This document shows, piece after piece, positions 1 to 8,092 of a stretch of DNA of 29,051 nt; positions within the stretch are counted from its first letter, which is position 1, and every line of letters begins with the position of its first letter. Both the position numbers and the translations under genes were made by a program. The notes below the pieces were generated by a model. That model did no database searches, was not told where the DNA came from, and was given only the letters and a program-made list of their open reading frames with translations. The DNA is from an uncultured bacterium. Lineage in GTDB: Bacteria > Bacteroidota > Bacteroidia > Chitinophagales > CAIOSU01. The stretch is taken from assembly GCA_903861055.1 (NCBI GenBank), contig CAIOSU010000422.1, forward strand, positions 1 to 29,051, in the 5' to 3' direction.

Positions 1-1
1 C

Positions 2-394
2 TTTTATGCTGCTTGGGGCATAGTGGGCACCAACTACTGGCAACACGATGGCTGCGACGAAACGCACGAGTATAACCACTCGCGCAATTTCGTTTCGCCG
101 TTCCTTAACTTTTTTGCCTTCAACAATGGTTTTCACGGCATACACCACGAAAAACCAGGACTGCACTGGAGTTTATTGCCTGAGTACCATGAAAAAGAAA
201 TAGCACCATACATCCACCCAAATCTTAACCAAGAATCGTTGGCTGGCTACCTTTGGGCAACGCATATATACCCAGGTAAGCGCGTCGATTATTTGGGCAA
301 CCCACTGATACTTCCTCCTAAGCAAAAAGATGGCAACTGGATGGAAGACGTAGATTTGGAAAAGAAAAAGCTACAATTGGGTGTTGAAGGATAA
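2..394 (+). CDS. Fatty acid desaturase, C-terminal part (5' end outside window)
   Basis: The frame is open from the first bases and ends in TAA, giving about 130 visible residues; the true start lies upstream. The visible part carries the third histidine box of membrane di-iron desaturases (HGIHH) inside a stretch reading NNGFHGIHHEKPGLHW, and a histidine-rich segment before it (QHDGCDETHEYNHSRNF). These match the C-terminal region of PF00487-type fatty acid desaturases and related carotenoid hydroxylases. The histidines coordinate the two irons that activate oxygen for C-H oxidation at the inner membrane. A GTG at 23 could be mistaken for a start but the frame and similarity continue upstream of it. 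Substrate (fatty acyl chain versus carotenoid) cannot be decided from this fragment. It converges with the next gene with 31 bases between stops and no hairpin. Confidence 0.85.
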   Translation, partial: FYAAWGIVGTNYWQHDGCDETHEYNHSRNFVSPFLNFFAFNNGFHGIHHEKPGLHWSLLPEYHEKEIAPYIHPNLNQESLAGYLWATHIYPGKRVDYLGNPLILPPKQKDGNWMEDVDLEKKKLQLGVEG

Positions 395-425
395 TTAATC
401 CAAAACCCCAATCCCAATTTAACAC

Positions 426-2312
426 TTATTGTAGCGCCAACCTGGTGTAGGTGCGCTGCCCGTTCACTTCTAGCTGGGCCACATAAAAGCCTTTGCTTAA
501 GCTAGATAAGTCAACCGAAAATTCAATTTGACCACTCATAGTGCCTGTGTTGCCTTCGGCAACCAGCTTGCCCGTTAGGTCAACCACCGACCAGTGCGCT
601 TGATGGTTTTGTTGTAACTGATAGCTAAAGTTTACCATACCCGTTGATGGGTTAGGATATAGCTTTAAATCAACGCTAAGGCCATTTGCATCCTCAATGC
701 CCACACAGCCTACCGTTATGGTTTTGGTGGCCCATCCGTAGTGGTAAACCAGCTCATGCACGCCTGGGCCAGCAGCTACTGGGTCAAATACGTTGCCGGT
801 TACGCCTGGGCCAGTAAAAAAGCCTGGTGCTGGGGTAGCGGTAAGGGTTACGGGTTGTAAATTGCTACCGCAAAAGGTATCAACCACTGCAAAAGATATA
901 GCAGGTGGTGCCGCATACAACGAGGCTATGCTATAGGCGCGGTAAAGCACTTCGCTATGGTTCATTTCTAACACCTTGTTCTGGCGGGTAGCATCTAGTT
1001 CTATAATAGAACTACCCGTGCCAGTGCCAATCAATATATTATCATTGTCCAACTGGTAGGCACTGCCCAACACTGGGCTATACAGCGGAAGTACATACTC
1101 CCATTGCTGCCTAAATGAGTTATCATAACCACTTGCAAAGTACTCTACCACTCGGCTTACGGTATCCTTACTTAAATTGTCGTATACCATATATCGGTTG
1201 CCTCCTGTAACGGTTACGCAGTGCTGGCCCTTAAACCTATTGCTCACTGGGTAAATATCAAACGAGCCTGGGTTGCCCGCTGTAAAAATGATGCTCTTAT
1301 TATTTGGATTGATTTTGAAAACCTGGCTCGATTTACGGGCAGAAAGCAGTATGCCCCCATCCAAATCAATATCCAACGAATTGGTATGCAACCAACTATA
1401 CGAATCTGGGAACTTGTTAAACCAGTAGTTGCCTTGTGCGTTTTCCACAAAACTTGTAGTATCCAATTGGTTCTTAGCATCCCACTGCCACACCAAGCTG
1501 CCCGCTGGGGTAAGCTCCAAAATGCTCTCTGATATTACCAAGCTATCCGCTGCACCGCCAGTGCCACTAAAATCTAAACGGATAGGATTGGCAGCAATTG
1601 CCAAAAAATTACCGTTTGGCTTTTTGATTACATCGTGGTGAAAATAATAATTGGTATCCGCACCTTGAAGCGCAATACGGGAGATTTCTTCGCCAGCCAA
1701 TGATATTTCTACCAGCTCGTGACAGCTGGTAAGCACTACACGCTGCTCGCCACTTGGGTAGGCATATTTACATTGGTAAAATCCTGGAGCGGTTATGGCA
1801 TCAATAAACTGGTACCAAACCAAGTTGCCTTTGCGGTCAAAAATCTGAGCAGTTTCACCTTCATTATTGAAAAACAAACCAGCCCTTGCTGTATTCGTAA
1901 AAATGTAACCCTCAGTAGTTGAGGTATTAGGCACCGGCAACGATGTAATGGAAGGTAAGGCATTTGGCAAGGCTGCAGTGGTAAAGCTCGTCCAAGGACC
2001 ATAGCTAATACCTGAAGCATCAAACGCCGCTGGGCGGAAACGATAGACCTTAGACGATACTAACCCAACCAGCGTAAAATCATGCGTAGCAGCAGAATCT
2101 TGTATCTCAGTATAGCCCCAAATAGTATCGGTGCCATCTAAATAATAATACTCCACATATGCCCTCGCATCTGGCGATACACTAAAACTAACATCGTAAC
2201 GCAACACATTGGTTGCTTGCACATTGTGTGTAAGCGAGCTAAAGGTAATACTGGCGGCGCAATAGGCAACAACCAGCATGGTAAAAATTAATGTGGCAGT
2301 TAATTTTTTCAT
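426..2312 (-). CDS. Arylsulfotransferase-family protein with T9SS type A sorting domain
   Basis: The 628-residue protein starts with a signal peptide (MKKLTATLIF then a hydrophobic core to about residue 20). Residues ~28-115 look like a fibronectin III-type domain. Residues ~125-460 resemble the arylsulfotransferase (ASST) beta-propeller: FHHDVIKKPNGN with H225/H226, a DLDGGILLSARKS strand after H309, and QHCV with H364. A short Ig-like segment follows, and residues ~549-628 form a Por-secretion tail starting LKLYPNPSTG and ending with a short basic/hydrophobic strand. It is therefore expected to cross the outer membrane by the type IX system. Family members move sulfuryl groups between phenols, but I cannot align the catalytic histidine with certainty, so activity is not shown. 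The layout parallels the 567-residue protein at 13705-15408. It is divergent from the decarboxylase gene, with 135 bases between them. Confidence 0.8.
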   Translation of the reverse strand: MKKLTATLIFTMLVVAYCAASITFSSLTHNVQATNVLRYDVSFSVSPDARAYVEYYYLDGTDTIWGYTEIQDSAATHDFTLVGLVSSKVYRFRPAAFDASGISYGPWTSFTTAALPNALPSITSLPVPNTSTTEGYIFTNTARAGLFFNNEGETAQIFDRKGNLVWYQFIDAITAPGFYQCKYAYPSGEQRVVLTSCHELVEISLAGEEISRIALQGADTNYYFHHDVIKKPNGNFLAIAANPIRLDFSGTGGAADSLVISESILELTPAGSLVWQWDAKNQLDTTSFVENAQGNYWFNKFPDSYSWLHTNSLDIDLDGGILLSARKSSQVFKINPNNKSIIFTAGNPGSFDIYPVSNRFKGQHCVTVTGGNRYMVYDNLSKDTVSRVVEYFASGYDNSFRQQWEYVLPLYSPVLGSAYQLDNDNILIGTGTGSSIIELDATRQNKVLEMNHSEVLYRAYSIASLYAAPPAISFAVVDTFCGSNLQPVTLTATPAPGFFTGPGVTGNVFDPVAAGPGVHELVYHYGWATKTITVGCVGIEDANGLSVDLKLYPNPSTGMVNFSYQLQQNHQAHWSVVDLTGKLVAEGNTGTMSGQIEFSVDLSSLSKGFYVAQLEVNGQRTYTRLALQ

Positions 2313-2435
2313 GGGTATCTAATTTAACGTAGTCATTTGGGGGTAATAGGAACTTAACCCCGTTCGAGATACTAAGATACTTGTTTTTGCATAATGGTTG
2401 CTTACTACTACCTATCGTAAACGGGCGTTTTTGTG

Positions 2436-2443
2436 TAGCTTTG
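2436..2443 (+). promoter_or_regulatory. Candidate -7 promoter element immediately before the decarboxylase start
   Basis: TAGCTTTG fits the Bacteroidota -7 consensus TAnnTTTG exactly and lies four bases before the ATG at 2448. No TTG is seen at the expected distance upstream. If it works, transcription would begin at or very near the start codon, giving a leaderless or nearly leaderless mRNA. Confidence 0.4.
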
Positions 2444-2447
2444 CACC

Positions 2448-3101
2448 ATGAAGAAGTGGCTAATTCGTCTTGCAATAGTATTGGTAGTGCTTTTTGGCGC
2501 CTATCAAGCGTTTCACCAACTATATTTTCTGCGCCTACCTGACAGAAACATACCCAACGACCCTACTGTGTTTGTGAGCCCAGCCGATGGCCTAGTTTAC
2601 GCTGTAAAAGAATGGGATAAGGATGTTGAAATTGTGCCTAAAGACCTTAACGGTGCCATACAGGTAATGACCGACGGTTTGGGTGCTACCCGTGGTACTT
2701 TGGTATCCATTACCCTCAACCTGCACAACATACACTACCAGCGCAGTATAATTGCGGGCAAATACCTAAGCAGCGTATACACTAAAGGTGAGTTTCACAA
2801 CGCCCTAGTGCACGAAAACGATTATGGCATGCGCTACGAAAACGAGCACAACACCATGTTATTCGAATCGACGAAAGGCACCAAATACAAAATCATTCAA
2901 TTAGCAGGTTTTGCTGCTCGTCGTATCGAAGATTTTATGGTAGCTGGTGGCACTAAAGAGGTAGCCCAAGGCGATGTAATTGGGGTAATAAAACTTGGTA
3001 GCCAAGTAACGGTTATTTTCCCTGAAGGTGTTGAGGTTATTGCCAAACCTGGCGATAGGGTATATGATGGAGAAACAGTGTTGGCAAAGGAAGTTCAGTA
3101 G
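2448..3101 (+). CDS. psd: Phosphatidylserine decarboxylase family protein, short form
   Basis: This 217-residue protein matches the short bacterial phosphatidylserine decarboxylases that turn phosphatidylserine into phosphatidylethanolamine at the inner membrane. An N-terminal hydrophobic segment (residues ~4-22) anchors it. SPADGLV (44-50), LNLHNIHYQRS (90-100) and the self-cleavage region IKLGSQ (181-186) follow the family order. Cleavage between G184 and S185 would create the pyruvoyl cofactor on a small C-terminal alpha chain of about 33 residues. The start ATG is preceded by TAGCTTTGCACC rather than a Shine-Dalgarno sequence. Phosphatidylserine synthase, the usual partner, is not next to it. 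The gene converges with the DUF4286 gene with only three bases between stops. Confidence 0.87.
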   Translation: MKKWLIRLAIVLVVLFGAYQAFHQLYFLRLPDRNIPNDPTVFVSPADGLVYAVKEWDKDVEIVPKDLNGAIQVMTDGLGATRGTLVSITLNLHNIHYQRSIIAGKYLSSVYTKGEFHNALVHENDYGMRYENEHNTMLFESTKGTKYKIIQLAGFAARRIEDFMVAGGTKEVAQGDVIGVIKLGSQVTVIFPEGVEVIAKPGDRVYDGETVLAKEVQ

Positions 3102-3104
3102 TTA

Positions 3105-3407
3105 TCAAACCACCTTCAACAAGGTTCTAAACGCCACGAATTTATCAGGGTAGCGGTCGGCAACTTCTTGCCTAAGTGCAGGGGCATGCTCGGCTTCATA
3201 GGTAAAGTAATCTTGCAGGTTTTTAGCCGAGTATTGCACTGCATACGATATGCCATCTCTTTGGTCTTCTTCCAATATACGAAGCATACGGTGGTCGTGA
3301 AAATAGCCCGTTGCCAATACACGAGGTATATGTTCCAATTTCATCCAGGCCAGCCATTCGTCATGAACGTCTAGGTCAATTTTAATGGTTACGTTGTAAA
3401 TAATCAT
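3105..3407 (-). CDS. DUF4286 family protein
   Basis: A 100-residue protein starting MIIYNVTIKIDLDVHDEWLAW, with HIPRVLATGYF and QYSAKNLQDYFTYEAEHAP further on. This pattern belongs to the DUF4286 family, small ferredoxin-like-fold proteins known mainly from Bacteroidota with no assigned reaction. There is no signal peptide or membrane segment, so it should be cytoplasmic. It lies 33 bases downstream of the TPR gene on the same strand and is probably cotranscribed with it. No function can be stated beyond the family. Confidence 0.85.
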   Translation of the reverse strand: MIIYNVTIKIDLDVHDEWLAWMKLEHIPRVLATGYFHDHRMLRILEEDQRDGISYAVQYSAKNLQDYFTYEAEHAPALRQEVADRYPDKFVAFRTLLKVV

Positions 3408-3440
3408 ATTGGTGAGCTGATAATAAGGTCTTATTGCAAA

Positions 3441-5252
3441 TTATAGTTCGTCGCCGCGTAAAATACGAAAACGCCTGCGGGCTTCTACCACTAATACGCT
3501 GCTCTTGTAGGTAGCCAATATATCTTGGTAAAGTTCCATTGCTTTGGCCTTATCATCCAATACGGTTTCGTAAAGTTCGGCAAGCATAAACGTAGCATCG
3601 TCGGCCAATATATCTTCGCCGTATTTGGTTCTAATATCGGTAAAGTATTCGGCAGCTTTGATATAGTCCCTTCGCTTTAATTCAATTTTGGCGCGCATCA
3701 TTACAATGTCGTCGGCCAAAGTATGTTGCGGAAAAACTATGCTGATGCTATCCAGCGAGGCCATGGCCTTATCAAATTCATTTTGAAATACTAACAGCTC
3801 TGCCTCAGCATACTTTTGCATTGGGTAAAGCGTAGTATCTAGTCCCATATTATCCATAATAAAGGTGGACAGTGATATGGCATCGTTTGATATAAGATGG
3901 GTAGTAGCCCCTTTAAGTATATTTAATTGTGCCTGCGCCCATTCAAAATCGGCCATATAGTAGCTCAACTGGGCGTTTTTGTAGCGCGCCAATTCGCCCA
4001 AGGGGTCATCTTTCATGGCTTTGTCAACTTGGCTATATAGCAACGTACTTTCCCATACCTCGCCTTTAAGTAGGTAATAATCTCCTAGTTCCAGTTTTGC
4101 TTTGCTGTTTACGGTATTATCAAGCCCAGGTATCAGTATCAAGCGCTCCACTATAAGTATTGCCGAATCAATATCGTGCATATAAAATGCCTTTAACTGT
4201 GCCTTATCAAGCATTACTTGCACTGTTTGCTTGTTTAAGCCAAACTCATCAATAAACGAGTTGTAGCCCAGTAGCAGTTGACTCAAGTCGTCATCGGTAT
4301 AGTTAAAACCTTTGGTCACCTTCAATTTTCGGGTATCCAGTAGCTCCTGCTTGCTTACTTGGTAAAGAGCGCTGATGTTTCCTTTCTCAACAATGTATTG
4401 GTATGCTTCAATAGCAGCATCAAGTTCACCACTACCTTTGGCTGCCCTTGCCAAGGTTATAACCCTAAAACCATTCTCCTTAAAGCGTTTGTCAAGTGCC
4501 TTGGTTTGAATAAAGGCCGCCTTATAGTTGTTGCGCTGTATGTATTGCCAAATAAGCATTTCCGAATACACCACATCACCTACTTTCTGTATGCGACCCA
4601 GCAACTGCAGTTGTAGCTCATCGTACCAAACATCTTCTTGGATAAGGTCTTGCAACCGGCTCTGCACATCTTGCATGAGGTGCGGGTTATACTTTACAAA
4701 ATCCAAGTAGCTTTCAATGGCTTCAGGCTTCTTGTTCATCCGTTGGTATAAATCGGCCAAATCAAATGTAAATAATGCTGGGTCGGCACCGTTGCTTATC
4801 AACAACTTGCGCCCTCTTAGGTAAGCCTGCGCTGCTTGCTCGTTTTCGCCATAAGAAATGAAGGCATTGGCAAGCTCCCTTGTGGTTCGCTCGTCTGGTA
4901 TCAATTTGTCCAAAGCCTTGCCATATTCGGCTTGGCTACCGGCAATATTTCCGATTTCCTTGTACAGGTAACCAAGGTCGACAAGGTAAAATAGTGTTTC
5001 GGGATGTTTTTTGATATTGCGCTTTACCACCTTCTCTAACTTGTCATACTCTTTTGTTTTGAGCCAACAATTGTAGAGGTAACGGTAATAGATGTCTGAT
5101 TGGGGATTTTTATCGTACAGTTTTTCGTAAAGCTCGGCGGCTTTCTCGTATTCGCTATTTTGGTAGTACTGCAAAGCTAGGCTTTGGTCAGTACCTACCT
5201 GCGCCTGTGCCGTAAGGGTGCAGGCTATTAGTAGTGTAAAAATGACTTTCAT
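3441..5252 (-). CDS. Secreted tetratricopeptide repeat protein
   Basis: A 603-residue protein with a clear signal peptide (MKVIFTLLIACTLTAQAQ) and successive TPR-like helical hairpins across its length, for example ALQYYQNSEYEKAAELYEKL near the N-terminus and AAEYFTDIRTKYGEDILADD near the C-terminus. It should sit in the periplasm or at the outer membrane and act as a protein-binding scaffold; the partner is unknown. I chose the ATG at 5252 rather than an in-frame TTG five codons upstream because AGGTGAG lies four bases before this ATG and the signal peptide then starts with MK. The DUF4286 gene follows on the same strand. Upstream is the remnant of a tonB-like gene, which ends about 60 bases before this start. 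Confidence 0.83.
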   Translation of the reverse strand: MKVIFTLLIACTLTAQAQVGTDQSLALQYYQNSEYEKAAELYEKLYDKNPQSDIYYRYLYNCWLKTKEYDKLEKVVKRNIKKHPETLFYLVDLGYLYKEIGNIAGSQAEYGKALDKLIPDERTTRELANAFISYGENEQAAQAYLRGRKLLISNGADPALFTFDLADLYQRMNKKPEAIESYLDFVKYNPHLMQDVQSRLQDLIQEDVWYDELQLQLLGRIQKVGDVVYSEMLIWQYIQRNNYKAAFIQTKALDKRFKENGFRVITLARAAKGSGELDAAIEAYQYIVEKGNISALYQVSKQELLDTRKLKVTKGFNYTDDDLSQLLLGYNSFIDEFGLNKQTVQVMLDKAQLKAFYMHDIDSAILIVERLILIPGLDNTVNSKAKLELGDYYLLKGEVWESTLLYSQVDKAMKDDPLGELARYKNAQLSYYMADFEWAQAQLNILKGATTHLISNDAISLSTFIMDNMGLDTTLYPMQKYAEAELLVFQNEFDKAMASLDSISIVFPQHTLADDIVMMRAKIELKRRDYIKAAEYFTDIRTKYGEDILADDATFMLAELYETVLDDKAKAMELYQDILATYKSSVLVVEARRRFRILRGDEL

Positions 5253-5311
5253 GTATCTCACCTGCAAGAGTTAACGCGGGGGTTACGAAAAAAGTGTTGC
5301 ACTCGGATAAT

Positions 5312-5591
5312 TTAGCTCGATATAAATTTGATTGGCACCGCCATTTGCATGCTAACCTGGCTCCCCACTTAGAATGGTTTTAAGGTGCGCAAAACTGTAT
5401 CTTCCAAAATTTTATTACCAGATGAACGAGCAATAAACGTGTCTCCAATTTTGCCACTTTTGTTGATTACCAAAATGGCTTTCCTCTTTGTTGGCATTGG
5501 CATCAACTGCAGTTTTAGGCTATTTGTTGAACATTAACAATCGGATAGATCCGATGGCCAATAAACAAGAGATTGCTACATCAAAAAACAT
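5312..5591 (-). pseudogene. Broken TonB-like gene (energy transducer C-terminal domain)
   Basis: Reading down the minus strand, an ATG at 5591 overlaps the vanZ stop (TAATG) and gives MFFDVAISCLLAIGSIRLL, an anchor-like segment, then TAG at 5522-5520, then PKTAVDANANKEES. The reading then has to shift frame to give KAILVINKSGKIGDTFIARS (5482-5423) and SGNKILEDTVLRTLKPF (to 5372). An in-frame TAA (5371-5369) interrupts it, and the same frame continues VGSQVSMQMAVPIKFISS to TAA at 5314-5312. The pieces match the TonB C-terminal pattern: a VINKxGKI strand, RSSGxxxLE, a helix, and a closing VPIKF strand. Two nonsense codons, one frame change and a gap where about 40 residues of the domain are expected mark it as decayed. 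It fills the only gene-free stretch over 300 bases (5253-5590). A sequencing error could explain one lesion but hardly all of them. Confidence 0.72.
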
Positions 5592-5971
5592 TACTGCAAT
5601 TTCAAATAAACCAACCGAAACAGCCCATAGCCGATTAAGGCACCCGAGAAATTTGCAACAAGGTCGTAAATGTCAAAATGCCTCTGTACAATATCAGATT
5701 CCTGTAAGAGTTCTATTACTAGTCCGTATAAACAGGCAAGGGTAATAGCAAACTTAGCGGGATAATACCGAAGCATTGGTTGCGAATGTTGCTTACTAAA
5801 GCCTACCATCAACAAAAACACCAAAACCGAATAAAACGTAATATGCACCGCACTATCTACTGGTAAAAAACCAAATAAGTTCGTTTGCTTCGTTTCTCCG
5901 AGGGGCAAAACACAAGCAAACAAAATAAATGCTGCCCAAAGTATAGCTGGAATGCTAAATTTTAGCAGCAT
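5591..5971 (-). CDS. VanZ family membrane protein
   Basis: A 126-residue protein with four predicted membrane helices (~5-24, 39-58, 73-90, 104-122). Family positions are visible: D39 and H43 in VDSAVHITFYSVLVF, E87 in VIELLQ, D103 and N107 in DLVANFSGALIGYG. VanZ proteins are small integral membrane proteins, named after a teicoplanin-resistance gene, whose molecular role in most bacteria is unknown. The gene starts nine bases after the gcvH stop, so it is probably cotranscribed from the gcvH promoter. Its own stop overlaps the ATG of the broken tonB-like gene by one base, implying that the two were once translationally coupled. Confidence 0.87.
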   Translation of the reverse strand: MLLKFSIPAILWAAFILFACVLPLGETKQTNLFGFLPVDSAVHITFYSVLVFLLMVGFSKQHSQPMLRYYPAKFAITLACLYGLVIELLQESDIVQRHFDIYDLVANFSGALIGYGLFRLVYLKLQ

Positions 5972-5980
5972 ATCGGTTTG

Positions 5981-6358
5981 TTACAATTGTGCCTCGTACG
6001 CGGCGTTGTCAAACAACTCATCCAACTCTGCTTTGTTGGTAAGCGCAATTTTAATCATCCAACCTTTTCCATAAGGGTCAGTGTTCACTTGCTCGGGCTC
6101 GTTGTTGAGGTCTTCGTTAAACTCCAATACTTTGCCAGATACAGGCATAAACAGGTCAGAAACGGTTTTAACAGCTTCTACGGTTCCAAACACGGCATCT
6201 TTTTCAATCTGGTCGCCAACGGTTGCTACGTCAACATACACAATGTCGCCCAACTCGCGCTGTGCAAAGTATGTAATACCAATGTAGGCTTCGTCACCTT
6301 CAACGCGAACCCACTCATGTTCTTTGCTATACTTCAGGTTAGCAGGATAGTTGCTCAT
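5981..6358 (-). CDS. gcvH: Glycine cleavage system H protein
   Basis: A 125-residue lipoyl carrier of normal family length. The lipoylation site is K64 in GTVEAVKTVSD, and the conserved start LKYSKEHEWVRVE and the GITYFAQRELGDIVYVD segment are intact. Its lipoyl arm carries the aminomethyl group between the P, T and L proteins of the cytoplasmic glycine cleavage complex. The other gcv genes are not in the window. A strong promoter match lies 18 bases upstream of the ATG, and vanZ and the broken tonB-like gene follow closely. Confidence 0.97.
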   Translation of the reverse strand: MSNYPANLKYSKEHEWVRVEGDEAYIGITYFAQRELGDIVYVDVATVGDQIEKDAVFGTVEAVKTVSDLFMPVSGKVLEFNEDLNNEPEQVNTDPYGKGWMIKIALTNKAELDELFDNAAYEAQL

Positions 6359-6376
6359 TATTCTCTATTTTGTTCT

Positions 6377-6406
6377 CAAAAATAACGGAAAAAATCGGGA
6401 CGTCAA
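6377..6406 (-). promoter_or_regulatory. Promoter of the gcvH-vanZ operon
   Basis: On the minus strand, TTG (6406-6404) is followed after 19 bases by TATTTTTG (6384-6377), an exact fit to the Bacteroidota housekeeping promoter (TTG, about 19 nt, TAnnTTTG). The expected transcription start would leave a leader of roughly ten bases before the gcvH ATG at 6358. Confidence 0.65.
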
Positions 6407-6553
6407 TCTTAAATATTGGCCCAAACAAAATGATTGCTCAACAATACCCTGAATACGGCAAGCAAATTGACTCCAGCAGCCGATTAAGTTGGTTAAAAAG
6501 CCCTTAGCGCTAACAAACGTACCTATTTGTGTAATTTAGTGTTTGCCAATATC

Positions 6554-8092
6554 ATGATAGAGCAAAAACTGATAAATGAATATAATGCCACCCGAGCCAC
6601 TAAAGCCTCGGAAAAGCTCTGCCATGCGCCGTTTGTAAATATGAATTTTGAGCAAAATGGCGATGTTACTGCTTGTTGCTTCAATCGTACGCATGTATTG
6701 GGTAGCTACCCTAAAATGAGCTTGCTGGATATTTGGTTTAGCAGTAAGGCCGATGAATTGCGAAACTATATTGATGCCAACGACTTAGGCGGTGGTTGCG
6801 AAATATGTGCCAAGCAGCTTTTAGCTCACAACTTTATGGGCAGTCGCGCCCGAGGGTTTGATGAAAACGCCAGCAGCAACTGGGAAAATATACCTGAAAA
6901 ACTGCGCAACAAACTTAAACACGGCCAATGGCAGCAAATGCCTCGCAGCATGGAGTTTGAGCTTAGCAACACTTGCAACCTAGAGTGCGTAATGTGCCAC
7001 GGTTATTTCTCGTCTACCATTCGCAAAAATAGGGAGCACCTACCACCTATCCACCAACCCTATGATGAAGGGTTTGTGGAGCAATTAAAATCTTTTTTGC
7101 CTTATCTCCAAGAGGCCAAGTTTTTGGGCGGGGAGCCGTTTTTAATTGATATTTATTACCAAATATGGGAGGCTATTGCAGAAGTAAACCCGAACATAAA
7201 CATTTACATTACTACTAATGCCACCGTGTACAACAACAAGGTGCGTGTTCTTTTAAATAGGCTAAACGTAAACCCTGTTATATCCATTGATAGCTTGGTG
7301 GAGGGCACGTATAACGTAATTCGCAAGAATGCATCATTTATCAGGGTGATGGAAAACGTTGAGCAATTGAGAGCTTATTGCCAAGAGAAAGGCACACAAC
7401 TGAGCTTTGCTGTATGCCCAATGACCTTAAACAAGGATGAGCTACCGGCTATGGCGCAGTATGCCAATAAAGAGGGTATCAGATTGTTCTTCAATACCGT
7501 TTTTCAACCCGAGATATATAGTTTAAAATTCTTGCCAGTTGATGAGTTGGAATCGCTGATTGATACCTACAACATAACTACATTGCCTAACGATACCGAA
7601 ATAGCCCGCCACAATGCTTCGGTATTTAAAGACTTAGTGCATCAATTGGAGGCGTGGCTGGCACAGGCACAATCAAAACCTTTTAAAATATCCCCTAATA
7701 CTTTTGAGCACTGGAGTAGCATAAAAGCTTCTGTAATGGCAGAGCCTTGGCAGATAACTATGTGTGAAACCACCCTTGCTCACCTTAACAACAATAGCGG
7801 CACCGCCCTTGAACAACAGCTGGAACAAATAATAGCTCAGCAGGGCGCTCAGCAATTTGTTATGGCCTATTTCGAACAGTTGGAGTGGCTATACACTTCC
7901 TTTACCGGTAACGAAAGTGAAGAACTGAAAGGCAAAATGTTGACGTTGAAATCAATTCTTACACCCGAGCTGCGCTATGAATTTATAGCAAGCGAGTTGA
8001 TACGCATGCGGCCCGATCAATTACTAGAAACCATTATGGAGTTTAGCACGGAGCGCTTGCTGCACGAAGTAAACGTGAGATTTAATAGCTAA
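6554..8092 (+). CDS. Radical SAM protein with N-terminal SPASM/twitch-like cysteine cluster
   Basis: A 512-residue protein. The radical SAM signature is C141-x3-C145-x2-C148 (CNLECVMC), which binds the 4Fe-4S cluster that cleaves S-adenosylmethionine; LGGEPF further on is the GGE-like SAM-binding motif. Ahead of it lies a second cysteine set, C23, C41-C42, C82 and C85 (CHAPF, TACCF, CEIC), the layout of the twitch/SPASM-type domain placed N-terminally in one radical SAM subfamily, which binds an auxiliary cluster. The tail after about residue 350 is not recognised. I use ATG 6554 instead of an in-frame TTG at 6527 because the added residues look unlike a conserved N-terminus. Members often occur in surface polysaccharide regions, and this one borders the sugar genes, but its substrate is unknown. 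Its stop abuts the stop of the next gene on the other strand. Confidence 0.85.
   Translation: MIEQKLINEYNATRATKASEKLCHAPFVNMNFEQNGDVTACCFNRTHVLGSYPKMSLLDIWFSSKADELRNYIDANDLGGGCEICAKQLLAHNFMGSRARGFDENASSNWENIPEKLRNKLKHGQWQQMPRSMEFELSNTCNLECVMCHGYFSSTIRKNREHLPPIHQPYDEGFVEQLKSFLPYLQEAKFLGGEPFLIDIYYQIWEAIAEVNPNINIYITTNATVYNNKVRVLLNRLNVNPVISIDSLVEGTYNVIRKNASFIRVMENVEQLRAYCQEKGTQLSFAVCPMTLNKDELPAMAQYANKEGIRLFFNTVFQPEIYSLKFLPVDELESLIDTYNITTLPNDTEIARHNASVFKDLVHQLEAWLAQAQSKPFKISPNTFEHWSSIKASVMAEPWQITMCETTLAHLNNNSGTALEQQLEQIIAQQGAQQFVMAYFEQLEWLYTSFTGNESEELKGKMLTLKSILTPELRYEFIASELIRMRPDQLLETIMEFSTERLLHEVNVRFNS

Noticed and set aside
394..425. Possible terminator between the convergent desaturase and arylsulfotransferase-like genes
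   Set aside because: No inverted repeat able to form a stem was found in the 31 bases.
5323..5330. TAAATTTG on the plus strand, a match to the -7 promoter element
   Set aside because: It coincides with the codons of the VPIKF strand of the broken tonB-like gene, has TTG 23 rather than 19 bases upstream, and would only drive antisense RNA.
5488..5745. 85-residue plus-strand ORF covering the vanZ end and the tonB-like remnant
   Set aside because: Antisense to vanZ and the remnant; the minus-strand reading explains the sequence better.
5978..6385. 135-residue plus-strand ORF
   Set aside because: Antisense shadow of gcvH, with no conserved features.
6430..6507. Short plus-strand ORF of 25 residues (MIAQQYPEYGKQIDSSSRLS...) in the gcvH/radical SAM gap
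   Set aside because: Codons look plausible but there is no recognisable motif, ribosome site or partner frame, and the length is within chance expectation.
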